Source: Amycolatopsis sp. EV170708-02-1
GTDB taxonomy: Bacteria > Actinomycetota > Actinomycetes > Mycobacteriales > Pseudonocardiaceae
Assembly: GCF_022479115.1 (NCBI RefSeq)
Contig: NZ_CP092497.1
Coordinates: forward strand, 9,052,001 to 9,116,000
Direction of reading: 5' to 3'
Length of the DNA: 64,000 nucleotides
The translations under genes were made by a program, and so were the position numbers. This document shows positions 8,524-17,434 of the stretch, piece by piece. Within the stretch, counting starts at the first letter, position 1, and each line of letters opens with the position of its first letter. Below the pieces are notes generated by a model, which saw nothing but the letters and a program-made list of their open reading frames with translations, was not told the origin of the DNA and did not search any database.

Positions 8524-8658
8524 GAAAGACCTCCGTCGTCGGAGAGTGACGAGGCGCACACTACCCACGGGTATCCAAATTTGTGAAGACTATTCGCGTT
8601 CTTGCCACCGTTCGGCGGAACACTCGCCCTGCGGAGCCAGGACCTGCAGAGGTAGCTT

Positions 8659-9039
8659 GTGGGCATGTCTTTGGAGAAGCCCCAGATCGACCGCCCGGAG
8701 GGCCCCGCACCGTCCGACCTGGAGAAGTCCGACATCACCGTCGGCGAGGGCCAGGAGGCGAAGGCCGGCGACACCGTCTCGGTGCACTACGTCGGTGTCT
8801 CGCACTCGACCGGCGACCAGTTCGACGCCTCGTGGGACCGCGGCGAACCGCTGCGCTTCGGCCTCGGCGCCGGTCAGGTCATCCCCGGCTGGGACCAGGG
8901 CGTGGCCGGGATGAAGGTCGGCGGCCGCCGCAAGCTGGTCATCCCGCCGCATCTGGCCTACGGCGAACGTGGCGCCGGCGGCGTCATCAAGCCGAACGAG
9001 ACCTTGATCTTCGTCGTCGACCTCATCGGCGTGAACTGA
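8659..9039 (+). CDS. FKBP-type peptidyl-prolyl cis-trans isomerase
   Basis: A single-domain FKBP of 126 residues, or 124 if ATG 8665 is used. I chose GTG 8659 because AGAGGT lies 5 bases before it; ATG 8665 is 11 bases away. It has the FKBP signature VHYVGVSHSTGDQFDASWDRGEP, split here as VHYVGV and FDASWDRGEP, then GAGQVIPGWDQGVAGMKVGG, and the C-terminal strand LIFVVDLIGV. There is no signal peptide, so it acts in the cytosol, assisting protein folding at proline bonds. It is followed by a clear terminator. Confidence 0.93.
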   Translation: MGMSLEKPQIDRPEGPAPSDLEKSDITVGEGQEAKAGDTVSVHYVGVSHSTGDQFDASWDRGEPLRFGLGAGQVIPGWDQGVAGMKVGGRRKLVIPPHLAYGERGAGGVIKPNETLIFVVDLIGVN

Positions 9040-9051
9040 TCTGATTCACCC

Positions 9052-9083
9052 GGCCCGGCGGATGTTCTCCGCCGGGCCTTTTT
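9052..9083 (+). terminator. Rho-independent terminator after FKBP gene
   Basis: GGCCCGGCGGA pairs with TCCGCCGGGCC around a 5-base loop (TGTTC), followed by a run of five T. It lies 12 bases after the FKBP stop. Confidence 0.9.
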
Positions 9084-9101
9084 CGGGTCTACGGTGCTGT
9101 G

Positions 9102-9539
9102 ATGAGCGTCGACGTGCGCACCGAGATCGTCATCGACGCGCCTCGTGACGAGGTCGCGGCCTACGCGGCCGATCCGTCGAAGGCGCCGAGCTGGTACGCG
9201 AACATCAAGTCGGTGGAGTGGGAAACGCCACCACCGCTGGCCGTGGGCTCGAAGATCGCCTTCGTGGCCGAGTTCCTCGGCCGCCGCCTCGCCTACACCT
9301 ACGAGGTCACCGACTTCGTACCCGGCGAACGCCTGACCATGCGGACGGCCCAAGGCCCGTTCCCCATGGAAACGACCTACACGTGGACGACCGAGGGCTC
9401 CAGAACCCGCATGACCCTCCGCAACCGAGGCACCCCCGCCGGCTTCACCAAACTCGCCGCACCCCTCCTGGCCGCCAAAATGCGCAAGGCCAACACCACC
9501 GACCTACACACCCTAAAAACCCACCTGGACCAGCACTAA
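9102..9539 (+). CDS. SRPBCC-family protein (polyketide cyclase/dehydrase-like lipid-binding fold)
   Basis: A 145-residue helix-grip protein: MSVDVRTEIVIDAPRDEVAAYAADPSKAPSWYANI is the typical first strand and helix, followed by a seven-strand sheet and a long C-terminal helix (FTKLAAPLLAAKMRKANT). Such proteins bind hydrophobic ligands; no specific ligand can be named. No ribosome site is seen, but TACGGT at 9090-9095 sits 6 bases before the ATG, fitting a leaderless mRNA. GTG 9099 is an alternative start. The last 30 codons use rare A-ending codons (CTA, AAA) more than the neighbours do. Confidence 0.8.
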   Translation: MSVDVRTEIVIDAPRDEVAAYAADPSKAPSWYANIKSVEWETPPPLAVGSKIAFVAEFLGRRLAYTYEVTDFVPGERLTMRTAQGPFPMETTYTWTTEGSRTRMTLRNRGTPAGFTKLAAPLLAAKMRKANTTDLHTLKTHLDQH

Positions 9540-9549
9540 CACCCAGGCC

Positions 9550-9648
9550 AGGGCCGCCAGGCCCTAGGCCAAGCCCCGTCCCAAGCCAACCACCCTGCCA
9601 ACCGCCGCCGACCGCACCGTGGGGGGTCCGGGGGGCTCGTCCCCCCGG
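9550..9648. terminator. Two GC hairpins after the SRPBCC gene
   Basis: AGGGCC pairs with GGCCCT at 9550-9565. A stronger stem, CCGGGGGG with CCCCCCGG, is at 9628-9648 with a 5-base loop. Neither has a T run, so any terminator activity is inferred. Confidence 0.4.
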
Positions 9649-9675
9649 GTACTGACGACCGACGACCTCACGAAA

Positions 9676-9706
9676 GAGGCCCCCGTCGCGTAGCGAAGGG
9701 GGCCTC
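9676..9706 (-). terminator. Terminator of tRNA-Leu
   Basis: Read on the minus strand, GAGGCCCCC pairs with GGGGGCCTC and is followed by TTTC. It lies 10 bases downstream of the tRNA-Leu gene. Confidence 0.75.
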
Positions 9707-9715
9707 GAACAAGAG

Positions 9716-9798
9716 TGGGCGAGGAGGGAGTTGAACCCTCACGTCCTTTCGGACACACGGACCTGAACCGTGCGCGTCTGCCATTCCGCCACTCGCCC
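9716..9798 (-). tRNA. tRNA-Leu (CAG)
   Basis: The 83-base gene folds as a class II tRNA. The acceptor stem GGGCGAG pairs with CTCGCCC and is followed by discriminator A. The anticodon stem is CACGG/CCGTG around the loop TTCAGGT, giving anticodon CAG, which reads CUG, the major Leu codon here. A long variable arm (TGTCCGAAAGGACG) and a T loop with GGTTCAACTCC are present. CCA is not encoded. A leucine tRNA in this place next to fhaA is also known in Mycobacterium tuberculosis. Confidence 0.95.
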
Positions 9799-9928
9799 GA
9801 GTGCTTCGTTCTCTGACAGCTCGCAAAGCGTAGCAGGCGGATTTCACGGGTTTCACCGGGGGCCGTGTCCGACTGGCCGTACCCGGATAGGATCGACGGG
9901 GAAGCACACGTGTGAGGAGGGTTGCCCG

Positions 9929-11179
9929 GTGGGCCGCGTCGAACGGTTTGACAGACGGCTCGAGAACCTCGTGGGCAATACCTTCGCGCGCATGTTCGGT
10001 GGCAACGTCGTCACGCAGGAAGTGGCGGTGGCGCTTGAGCGCGAGAGCGAGGAGAACGTTCGTGAGCTGGCCGGTGGTCGACAGCTCGCTCCCAATCACT
10101 ACATCGTGTCGTTGGGGCAGGCTGATCACGAACGTATGGCCGGAGACGAGCGTCGGGTCACCTCGGTGCTGGCGGAGGCGGTCAAGGAACACCTCGCCGA
10201 GCACGGATGGGACACCTATGGTGACGTCGTAGTTTCGCTCGAGCGCAACGAGGCGCTGCATACTGGACAGTTCAAGACCCGTTCGTCCGTCGATCCCGAC
10301 GTCAAGCCCCACGGCGCCGAAGGTTCGTCACGGTCGGCACGACCCAGCAACGCAGGAGACCCAGCAATGAGCCAGCCCCCCGGCTACGGCCAATACGACC
10401 AGGGTGACCCGTACGGCCAGCAGGGCCAGTACGGCTACGGACAGCAGGCTGGCCAGCAGCAGCCCGGGTACGACCAGGGTTATGGCGGCCAGCAGCAGGG
10501 CGGCTACGACCAGGGTTACGGCGGCGGCGCACAGCAGCCCGGTTACGACCAGTACGGCGGCCAGCAGCAAGGCGGCTACGACCAGGGCTATGGCGGCGCG
10601 CAGCAGCCTGGATACGACCAGTACGGCGGCCAGCAGCAGGGCGGCTACGACCAGGGTTACGGCGGCGGCGCACAGCAGCCCGGCTATGACCAGTACGGCG
10701 GCCAGCAGCAAGGCGGCTACGACCAAGGTTATGGCGGCGGCGCACAGCAGCCGGGTTACGACCAGTACGGCGGCCAGCAGCAGGGCGGCTACGACCAGTA
10801 CGGCGGCGGCCAGCAGCAGTACGGCCAGCCCGCCGCGGATCCGTACGCGCAGGGTGGCGGCTACGGCGGCCAGCCGGCGGCGGGCCGTGCGCTCACCGCG
10901 AGCCTCCAGCTGGACGACGGCTCGAACCGCTCGTACTCGCTCAAGCAGGGCGGGAACGTCGTGGGCCGCGGCCAGGACGCCGACTTCCGGCTCCCGGACA
11001 CCGGTGTCTCCCGCCGTCACCTGGAGATCACCTGGGACGGCCAGAGCGCGACGCTCGCGGACATCGGTTCGACGAACGGCACCACCGTCAACGGCACCCC
11101 GGTGCAGACGTGGCAGCTGGCCGACGGCGATGTGATCCGCGTGGGCCACTCGTCTCTCGTGTTCCGTACGCAGGGCTGA
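9929..11179 (+). CDS. fhaA: FHA-domain protein FhaA
   Basis: A 416-residue cytosolic adaptor. The GTG start has a GAGGAGG ribosome site. Residues about 1-125 form the FhaA N-terminal (DUF3662) domain, beginning [22 protein letters not shown]. Then comes a long linker of Gln, Gly, Tyr and Asp repeats (about 150-310). The C-terminal FHA domain (about 315-416) has the phosphothreonine-binding motifs [22 protein letters not shown] and STNGTTVNG. In mycobacteria FhaA binds phosphorylated partners such as the MviN pseudokinase domain and slows peptidoglycan synthesis. It opens the operon that contains its kinases PknA and PknB. A 10-base palindrome, CACACGTGTG, lies at 9905-9914. Confidence 0.95.
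   Translation: MGRVERFDRRLENLVGNTFARMFGGNVVTQEVAVALERESEENVRELAGGRQLAPNHYIVSLGQADHERMAGDERRVTSVLAEAVKEHLAEHGWDTYGDVVVSLERNEALHTGQFKTRSSVDPDVKPHGAEGSSRSARPSNAGDPAMSQPPGYGQYDQGDPYGQQGQYGYGQQAGQQQPGYDQGYGGQQQGGYDQGYGGGAQQPGYDQYGGQQQGGYDQGYGGAQQPGYDQYGGQQQGGYDQGYGGGAQQPGYDQYGGQQQGGYDQGYGGGAQQPGYDQYGGQQQGGYDQYGGGQQQYGQPAADPYAQGGGYGGQPAAGRALTASLQLDDGSNRSYSLKQGGNVVGRGQDADFRLPDTGVSRRHLEITWDGQSATLADIGSTNGTTVNGTPVQTWQLADGDVIRVGHSSLVFRTQG
10499..10783 (+). repeat. Four 69-72-bp tandem repeats inside fhaA
   Basis: Units start at 10499, 10571, 10640 and 10712. Each encodes 23-24 residues of the form [20 protein letters not shown] plus GQQQ. Degenerate copies flank them. The second unit lacks one Gly codon. 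Silent differences between copies show they are not all recent duplicates. Confidence 0.9.
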
Positions 11180-11339
11180 CCGGCGGCGTCCGGAGGGGGT
11201 ATCGCAGAATTGCGGTGCGGGACCTGTGGTGGATCGGCACCGCGGGTCGTACGCGGAGAGCAAGACCGTTCGGAGCCGACCATCCCGGACGGCACGGGCT
11301 CTCCGCGGCGTACAGGAGAAACGGGAGCGGACACAACAA

Positions 11340-11807
11340 GTGCCAGAGCTGGTCGTTCAACTCACCAGGGTGGGCTTTCTCGTGCTGCTCTGGCTCTTCG
11401 TGTTCGCCGCGTTACGTGTCGTCCGTTCGGATCTGTACGCGGCCTCCGGGCTGCGAGTGGCCGTCCCGACGTTCGGCCGCAAGAAGAAGGAAAACAAGAA
11501 GCCGCGCGGCGGGAAGTCGCCGCAGCAGCTGCTCGTGACCCATGGTGCGCTGGCGGGAACCAGGATCGCCTTGGACGGCAGGCCGATCCTGATCGGCCGC
11601 GCCGACGACTCGACTCTGGTGCTGGACGACGACTACGCGTCGACCCGGCACGCCCGGATCGCCCTGCGCGGGGAGGATTGGTACGTGGAAGATCTGGGTT
11701 CGACGAACGGGACGTACCTCGACCGGGCTAAGGTCACGGCACCCCTCCGGGTCCCGCTCGGAGTCCCCATCCGGATCGGCAAAACGGTGATCGAGCTTCG
11801 CCCATGA
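11340..11807 (+). CDS. fhaB: FHA-domain membrane protein FhaB (FipA)
   Basis: A 155-residue protein. The GTG at 11340 fits the known family start PELVVQLTRVGF. Residues about 5-28 form one membrane helix (VGFLVLLWLFVFAALRVV), followed by a basic stretch (GRKKKENKKPRGGK) on the cytosolic side. The FHA domain (about 65-150) has LIGRADDSTLVLDDDYASTRHA and GSTNGTYLD. In mycobacteria FhaB/FipA is phosphorylated by PknA and helps link FtsZ and FtsQ at division. Its last bases overlap the pstP start by 4. Confidence 0.93.
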   Translation: MPELVVQLTRVGFLVLLWLFVFAALRVVRSDLYAASGLRVAVPTFGRKKKENKKPRGGKSPQQLLVTHGALAGTRIALDGRPILIGRADDSTLVLDDDYASTRHARIALRGEDWYVEDLGSTNGTYLDRAKVTAPLRVPLGVPIRIGKTVIELRP

Positions 11808-13191
11808 CTCTCGTCCTCCGCTACGCGGCTCGCAGCGACCGGGGCCTGGTGCGTTCCAGCAACCAGGACTCCGTGTACGCAGGTCCCCGCCTGCTCGCCC
11901 TCGCCGACGGCATGGGTGGGCACGCCGCGGGTGAGGTGGCCAGCAAGGTCGTCATCGCCTCCCTCGCGCCCCTCGACGACGACGATCCCAGCGACGATCT
12001 TCTCGCTCAGCTGCGTGAGGCCGTCCAGAACGGCAACGCCGCCATCGCCGAGCTCGTCCAGCAGGACCCGGACCTCGACGGGATGGGCACGACCCTGACC
12101 GCCGTGCTGTTCGCCGGTTCGCGGATGGGTGTCGTGCACGTCGGCGACTCGCGGGCGTATCTGATGCGCGGCGGTCAGTTCTCGCAGATCACGCGGGACG
12201 ACAGCTTCGTCAACGAACTTCTCGAACAGGGCCGGATCACGCCGGAAGAGGCGGCGGTGCACCCGCAGCGGTCGCTGCTGCTGAAGGCGCTGACCGGGCA
12301 CGAGGTCGAGCCGAGCCTGACCGTGCGCGAGGCCCGCGCCGGCGACCGGTACCTGATCTGCTCGGACGGCCTGTCCGGCATGGTCAGCGACGAAACGCTG
12401 TCCGAGGCGATCCAGATCCCGGATCCGCAGGCCTGCGCGGACCGGATGATCGAGCTGGCGCTCAAGGGCGGCGGCACCGACAACGTCACGGTGATCATCG
12501 CCGACGTCGTCGACGTCGACTTCGGTGAGGACGCGCCCATCGTGGGCGGCGCCGCCGGGGACGGCAGCGACGAATTCCACCAGGGCGACTCCCCCGCCGC
12601 CCGCGCCCGTGCGCTGACCCAGCCCGCGCCGCAGCCGCGGCCGGAGGTCCAGCCCCAACAGGAGGACCCGAAGGTCAAGCGCCGGAGGCGATTTCGCTGG
12701 CTGGCGGGAGCGGTGGTCGTCCTGATCGTGCTGGCCGCGGCGGCGATCGCCACGCGGTATTTCGTGCTGAGCCAGTACTACGTCGGCGAGGGGCCCGGCG
12801 AGGAGGTCGTGATCTACCGCGGCGTCCCCGGCAGCATCCTCGGCATCGACCTGCACGCCTACGAGCAGGGCTCGTGCCCCCTGGCGGACTGTGCACCGAC
12901 AAGCTCCTGGTGCCCGCGCTGCAGGAGGACGCGCGGATCGCGGTGAAGAACGGCGTCAAGAAGGACAACCTCGACGACGCCCGCAAGTACATCGACGACT
13001 TCCTGCGGCCGCACAAGCAGCTGGCCGACTGCAAACCCGCCGCCAGCTCGACTTCCACGCCTCCCGCGTCGTCGCCGCCCCCGGCGTCGTCGGCATCCCC
13101 TTCGACCCCCGCCTCGCCGAGTTCGGCGAACCAGCCTGCGGGGAGGGACTGCTCGACGCCGGCACCGGCAGCACCAGGGGGCGGTAATTGA
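11804..13191 (+). CDS. pstP: PP2C-type Ser/Thr phosphatase PstP, frameshifted in the extracellular domain
   Basis: Cytosolic PP2C domain (about residues 1-240) with the metal-binding motifs LALADGMGGHAAGE, HVGDSRAYLMR, CSDGLSGMV and GGGTDNVTVI. It removes phosphates from PknA and PknB targets. One membrane helix follows near residue 300-322 (WLAGAVVVLIVLAAAAIATRYF), then an extracellular domain. The first frame ends early at 12946 with nonsense residues after GSCP. The normal continuation, CTDKLLVPALQEDARIAVKNG up to a Pro/Ser-rich tail ending at 13191, is in the next frame. One extra C in the five-C run 12877-12881 would restore GSCPPGGLCTDK. So there is one base missing, real or technical; the catalytic domain is intact either way. 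Confidence 0.9.
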
Positions 13192-14675
13192 TGAGCACGC
13201 CGCTCGCCGATCCGGCTTCGGCCCAGTTCGCCACGAACCCTCCGCGCGAGCTGCCCAAGCGGCGCGGGACCGAACTCGTCCTCCTGGCGTTCGCGACCTT
13301 CATCGTCACGGTCGCGCTCGTGCTGGTGGAGGCGAACCAGGAGCAGGAGCTCACCAGCTCGATCATCTGGCTGGGGCTTTCGTACCTCGCGGTGCTGACG
13401 GCGGCGCATCTGGCGGTCCGCCGCTGGGCGCCGTACGCGGATCCGGTGATCCTGCCGTGTGTCGCGCTGCTGAACGGTCTCGGCCTGGTGATGATCCACC
13501 GGATCGACCTGGCGCTCGCGGAACGCGCGGTGCAGCAGGGCAAGGAGTACACGCCGGACGTCACCAAGCAGGTGCTGTTCACGGCGATCTCGCTGGTGCT
13601 GTTCGTGGTGGTGCTGGTCGTGATCAGCGACCACCGCACGCTGACCCGCTACGGCTACACCTGCGGCCTGGTCGGCATCGTGGCGCTCGCGCTGCCCGCG
13701 GTGCTGCCGTCGAGCCTTTCCGAGGTCAACGGCGCGAAGGTCTGGATCAAGCTGCCGTTCTTCTCGATCCAGCCCGGCGAGTTCGCGAAGATCCTGCTGA
13801 TGATCTTCTTCGCTTCGTTCCTGGTGACGAAACGGGACCTGTTCATGGTCGCGGGCAAGAAGATCGTCGGCGTCGAGCTGCCGCGTGCCCGTGACCTCGG
13901 CCCGATCCTGATCGCGGCCGCGGCCTGCCTCGGCGTGCTGGTGTTCGAGAAGGACCTCGGGACGTCGCTGCTGTTCTTCGGCGTCACGCTGATGATGTTG
14001 TACGTCGCGACCGAGCGGATCATCTGGGTGGTGCTGGGCGTCGGTTTCTTCGCCGCCGGCGCGATCATCGCCTACAACCTGTTCACGCACGTCCAGCAGC
14101 GTGTCCGCAACTGGATCGACCCGCTCGCCACCTACGACGACGCGGGCGGCGGCTACCAGGTCGCGCAGGGGCTGTTCGGGCTCGGCACCGGCGGGGTCGG
14201 CGGCACCGGCCTCGGCGCCGGGCGGCCGGACATGGTCCCCGAGGCCAAGACGGACTTCATCACCACCGCGATCGGCGAGGAACTGGGCTTCATCGGCCTC
14301 GCCGCGATGCTGATGCTGTACCTGATCCTGGCGACGCGCGGGATGCGCAGCGCCCTCGCGGTCCGCGACACCTTCGGCAAACTCCTCGGCGGCGGCCTCT
14401 CGTTCGCCATGGTCATGCAGATCTTCGTCGTCGTCGGCGGCGTCACGAACCTGATCCCGAACACCGGGATCACCGCCCCGTTCCTCTCGCGCGGTGGTTC
14501 TTCCCTGCTCGCGAACTACATCCTGGTGGCCCTCCTGCTCCGAATCTCCGACGCCGCCCGCAAACCCGCGGCGCGGCCGAAGCCGCAACTCGGGCCGTCG
14601 TTGCCACCGCTCGCCGAAGCCCACACGGTGATGGTGCAGCGGCCGTCCGCGAACGGTGAGGGGAGCGCCTCGTGA
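13191..14675 (+). CDS. rodA: SEDS-family peptidoglycan polymerase RodA (FtsW/RodA/SpoVE)
   Basis: A 494-residue protein with about ten to twelve membrane helices. It has the SEDS landmarks SIQPGEFAKILLMIFFASFL, the loop GTGGVGGTGLGAGRP, then AIGEELGFIGL and ITAPFLSRGGSSLLANY near the C-terminus. SEDS proteins polymerise lipid II into glycan strands and work with a class B PBP, here the next gene, pbpA. The ATG overlaps the pstP stop (TGATG). A TTG one codon earlier is an unlikely start. In this synteny the gene is called rodA and serves polar growth and septation. Confidence 0.95.
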   Translation: MSTPLADPASAQFATNPPRELPKRRGTELVLLAFATFIVTVALVLVEANQEQELTSSIIWLGLSYLAVLTAAHLAVRRWAPYADPVILPCVALLNGLGLVMIHRIDLALAERAVQQGKEYTPDVTKQVLFTAISLVLFVVVLVVISDHRTLTRYGYTCGLVGIVALALPAVLPSSLSEVNGAKVWIKLPFFSIQPGEFAKILLMIFFASFLVTKRDLFMVAGKKIVGVELPRARDLGPILIAAAACLGVLVFEKDLGTSLLFFGVTLMMLYVATERIIWVVLGVGFFAAGAIIAYNLFTHVQQRVRNWIDPLATYDDAGGGYQVAQGLFGLGTGGVGGTGLGAGRPDMVPEAKTDFITTAIGEELGFIGLAAMLMLYLILATRGMRSALAVRDTFGKLLGGGLSFAMVMQIFVVVGGVTNLIPNTGITAPFLSRGGSSLLANYILVALLLRISDAARKPAARPKPQLGPSLPPLAEAHTVMVQRPSANGEGSAS

Positions 14676-16135
14676 ACACCCCGCTCCGCAAGGTCGGTAT
14701 CGCCATGCTCGTCATGGTGGTGCTCCTGCTCGCCAACGCCACCTACATCCAGGTGGTCAAGGCCGACGACTACCGCACGGACTCGCGCAACCTGCGGGTG
14801 CTCTACGACGAGTACTCCCGCCAGCGCGGCCTGATCGTGACGCCGGACGGCACGGCGCTCGCGAAGGTCGAACCGTCGAACGACAAGTACAAGTTCATCC
14901 GGACCTACGCCGACGGCCCGATGTACGCGCCGGTCACCGGCTACTACTCGATCAACTACGGCTCGGGCGGCCTGGAGCGGTCCGAGGACGAAGTGCTCAA
15001 CGGTTCGGACCCGCGGCTGTTCGTGCGGCGCCTGTCGGACATGGTCACCGGCCGCGACCCGCGCGGCGGGAACGTGCGGCTGACGATCAACCCGGCCGTG
15101 CAGAAGGCCGCGTACGACCTGATGACGCAGAAGGGGTACACCGGCTCGGTGGTGGCGATCGAGCCGAAGACGGGGCGCATCCTGGCCATGGTGTCGACGC
15201 CGTCGTACGACCCGAACAAGCTCGCCTCGCACGTCGGCAAGGAGCAGATCGCGGCCTGGGGCCAGTGGCGCGACGACCCGAAGAAGCCGATGCTGAACCG
15301 CGCGATCTCGGAGACCTACCCGCCGGGTTCGACGGCCAAGCTGCTGGTGACCGCGGCCGCGCTCGAGAACGGCAAGACGGCGGACATGCCGGTCAACACC
15401 GCGCCGAACGTGAAGCTCCCCGGCACGCAGACGACGCTGGAGAACTACGGCGGCGCGGCCTGCAAGGGCAGCACGCTGAAGGAAGCGCTGCGGTACTCCT
15501 GCAACGTGCCGTTCGCCGAGCTCGCCGGCGAACTCGGCAAGGACAAGCTGAACGCGACGGCGAAGAACTTCGGCGTCGGCGAGGATCTGGCCGTGCCGAT
15601 GCGGGTCGCGGCTTCCTCCCTCGGGCCCCTCGAGTCGAAGGCGGCGCTGTTCCAGAGCGCCATCGGGCAGCGCGACGTGCGGCTGACCCCGATCCAGGAC
15701 GCCCTGCTTTCGGCGACCATCGCCAACAACGGGATGGCGATGAAACCGCAGCTGGTGCAGGCGCTGCTGGCGCCGAACCTGTCGACCATCGAGGACTACA
15801 AGCCGACCGAGCTGACCGGTGACGCCGCGATGTCCAGCGCGAACGCCGCGATCCTGCGCGACATGATGCTGGCGTCGGAAGAGAACACGAAGGGCGCGGG
15901 CAAACGAGGCGACATCCAGATCGCCTCCAAGACCGGCACCGCCGAGCACGGCAACGACCCGAAGAACACCCCGCCGCACGCCTGGTACACCGGGTTCGCG
16001 CCGGCGATGGACCCGAAGATCGCCGTCTCGGTGATCGTCGAATCCGGGGGTAACCGCGGGCTCGAAGCGACCGGTGGCACCGTGGCCGCGGAGATCGGCC
16101 GCGCCGCCGTCAACGCCATGCTCGGGGGTGGATAG
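14672..16135 (+). CDS. pbpA: Class B penicillin-binding protein PbpA (transpeptidase)
   Basis: A 487-residue protein with one N-terminal membrane anchor (GIAMLVMVVLLLANATYIQVV). A short dimerisation domain precedes the transpeptidase domain, which has all three active-site motifs: STAK (in PPGSTAKLLV, about residue 224), SCN (YSCNVPFAEL, about 274) and KTGT (ASKTGTAEHG, about 420). It cross-links peptidoglycan outside the membrane and is the usual partner of RodA. The GTG start overlaps the rodA stop by 4 bases. In M. tuberculosis the equivalent protein is phosphorylated by PknB. Confidence 0.95.
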   Translation: MNTPLRKVGIAMLVMVVLLLANATYIQVVKADDYRTDSRNLRVLYDEYSRQRGLIVTPDGTALAKVEPSNDKYKFIRTYADGPMYAPVTGYYSINYGSGGLERSEDEVLNGSDPRLFVRRLSDMVTGRDPRGGNVRLTINPAVQKAAYDLMTQKGYTGSVVAIEPKTGRILAMVSTPSYDPNKLASHVGKEQIAAWGQWRDDPKKPMLNRAISETYPPGSTAKLLVTAAALENGKTADMPVNTAPNVKLPGTQTTLENYGGAACKGSTLKEALRYSCNVPFAELAGELGKDKLNATAKNFGVGEDLAVPMRVAASSLGPLESKAALFQSAIGQRDVRLTPIQDALLSATIANNGMAMKPQLVQALLAPNLSTIEDYKPTELTGDAAMSSANAAILRDMMLASEENTKGAGKRGDIQIASKTGTAEHGNDPKNTPPHAWYTGFAPAMDPKIAVSVIVESGGNRGLEATGGTVAAEIGRAAVNAMLGGG

Positions 16136-16138
16136 CGG

Positions 16139-17434
16139 ATGCTGTCCTCGGGTCAGCTGCTGGCCGACCGGTACAAGCTGACGAACCGGATCGCCGTCGG
16201 CGGGATGGGCGAGGTCTGGCAGGCCAGTGACACGCGGCTGGACCGGACGGTCGCGGTCAAGATCCTCAAGGCGGAGCTGTCCGGGGACGCCGAATTCCTG
16301 CACCGGTTCCGGACCGAGGCGCGGATGACCGCGTCGCTGAACCACCCCGGCATCGCCGCGGTGCACGACTACGGCGAGACGGTCGCGGACGAGCTGTCGA
16401 TCGCGTATCTGGTGATGGAGCTGGTCGAAGGCGATCCGCTGGCCGCGATCATCACCCGCGAAGGACGGCTGAACGCCGAGCGCACCCTGGACATCCTGGA
16501 GCAGGCCGGTAACGCGCTGCAGGCCGCGCACGAAACCGGTCTTGTGCACCGCGACGTCAAACCGGGCAACATCATGGTGACCCCGGCCGGCCAGGTGAAG
16601 ATCACCGACTTCGGTGTCGCGAAGGCCGCCGACGCCGCCCCGGTCACCAGGTCCGGCATGGTGATGGGCACCGCCCACTACATCGCCCCCGAGCAGGCGC
16701 TCGGGCACAACGCCGAACCCGCGAGCGACGTCTACTCGCTGGCGGTGTGCGGCTACGAATGCCTCACCGGGCACCGGCCGTTCCTATCGGAGAACGCGGT
16801 GACGGTCGCGATGATGCATATCCGCGACCTCCCGCCGCCGCTGCCGCCGGACGTGCCGCCGGGCGCCCGCGCGGTGATCGAAGCGACCCTGATCAAGGAT
16901 CCGCGTCAGCGGTACAACAGCGGCGGCGAGTTCGCGGCCGCCGTGGCCGCGGTCCGCGCGGGCCTGCCCCTGCCGACCCCGTCGGGACTGGTCAACGTGG
17001 CGTACTCCGCGGGGCAGCCCGTGATGCAGCCCGGCCCGCATTCCCCGCCGAACCCGATGGCGGCGGTGGGACCCGCGTCGCATCCGGCGATGCACCCGGT
17101 GACCGGGCCGCCACCGATGGCGGTCCGCCGTCTGCCCGGCAGACGGCCACAATGGGGCTGGTGGCTGCTGCTCGCGGTGATCCTGATCGCAGTACTGGTG
17201 GCAGGAGCCTTCCTCATCGTGAGACTGGTCGGTTCGGGCAACGGACCGCAGTCGGGCGGCGTGGAAACGAGTGAACACGCGCCGGCTCCGGGTAAGAAGT
17301 CCGAAGGTCCTCCGCCGACATCCGCCTACCCCGCGGCACCGGCGGAGGGCGGCACCGAGGAGCCGGCCGGACAGGCGAATCCAGGAATGATGAGCAGCAA
17401 ACCTTGGACGGAATGGAACGGCACGCAGAGATGA
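16139..17434 (+). CDS. pknA: Receptor-type Ser/Thr protein kinase PknA
   Basis: A 431-residue kinase. The kinase domain (about 10-270) has a Gly-loop VGGMGEVW, catalytic Lys in VAVKILK, catalytic loop [12 protein letters not shown], the DFG motif ITDFGVAKA and the activation-loop region [14 protein letters not shown] Pro-rich linker leads to one membrane helix ([21 protein letters not shown], about 340-363). The short extracellular tail has no PASTA repeats, as in mycobacterial PknA. It starts 3 bases after pbpA and controls cell shape and division through FtsZ and Wag31-type targets. Confidence 0.95.
   Translation: MLSSGQLLADRYKLTNRIAVGGMGEVWQASDTRLDRTVAVKILKAELSGDAEFLHRFRTEARMTASLNHPGIAAVHDYGETVADELSIAYLVMELVEGDPLAAIITREGRLNAERTLDILEQAGNALQAAHETGLVHRDVKPGNIMVTPAGQVKITDFGVAKAADAAPVTRSGMVMGTAHYIAPEQALGHNAEPASDVYSLAVCGYECLTGHRPFLSENAVTVAMMHIRDLPPPLPPDVPPGARAVIEATLIKDPRQRYNSGGEFAAAVAAVRAGLPLPTPSGLVNVAYSAGQPVMQPGPHSPPNPMAAVGPASHPAMHPVTGPPPMAVRRLPGRRPQWGWWLLLAVILIAVLVAGAFLIVRLVGSGNGPQSGGVETSEHAPAPGKKSEGPPPTSAYPAAPAEGGTEEPAGQANPGMMSSKPWTEWNGTQR

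Noticed and set aside
6454..8586. 710-codon frame opposite the penicillin acylase gene
   Set aside because: Arg/Val-rich shadow of the real gene, no family signs.
9905..9914. CACACGTGTG palindrome upstream of fhaA as an operator
   Set aside because: Only 10 bases, overlapping the ribosome-site region, with no second copy; could be chance.
12675..14624. 649-codon frame opposite pstP and rodA
   Set aside because: Shadow frame rich in Asp, His and Arg; both real genes on the other strand are clear.
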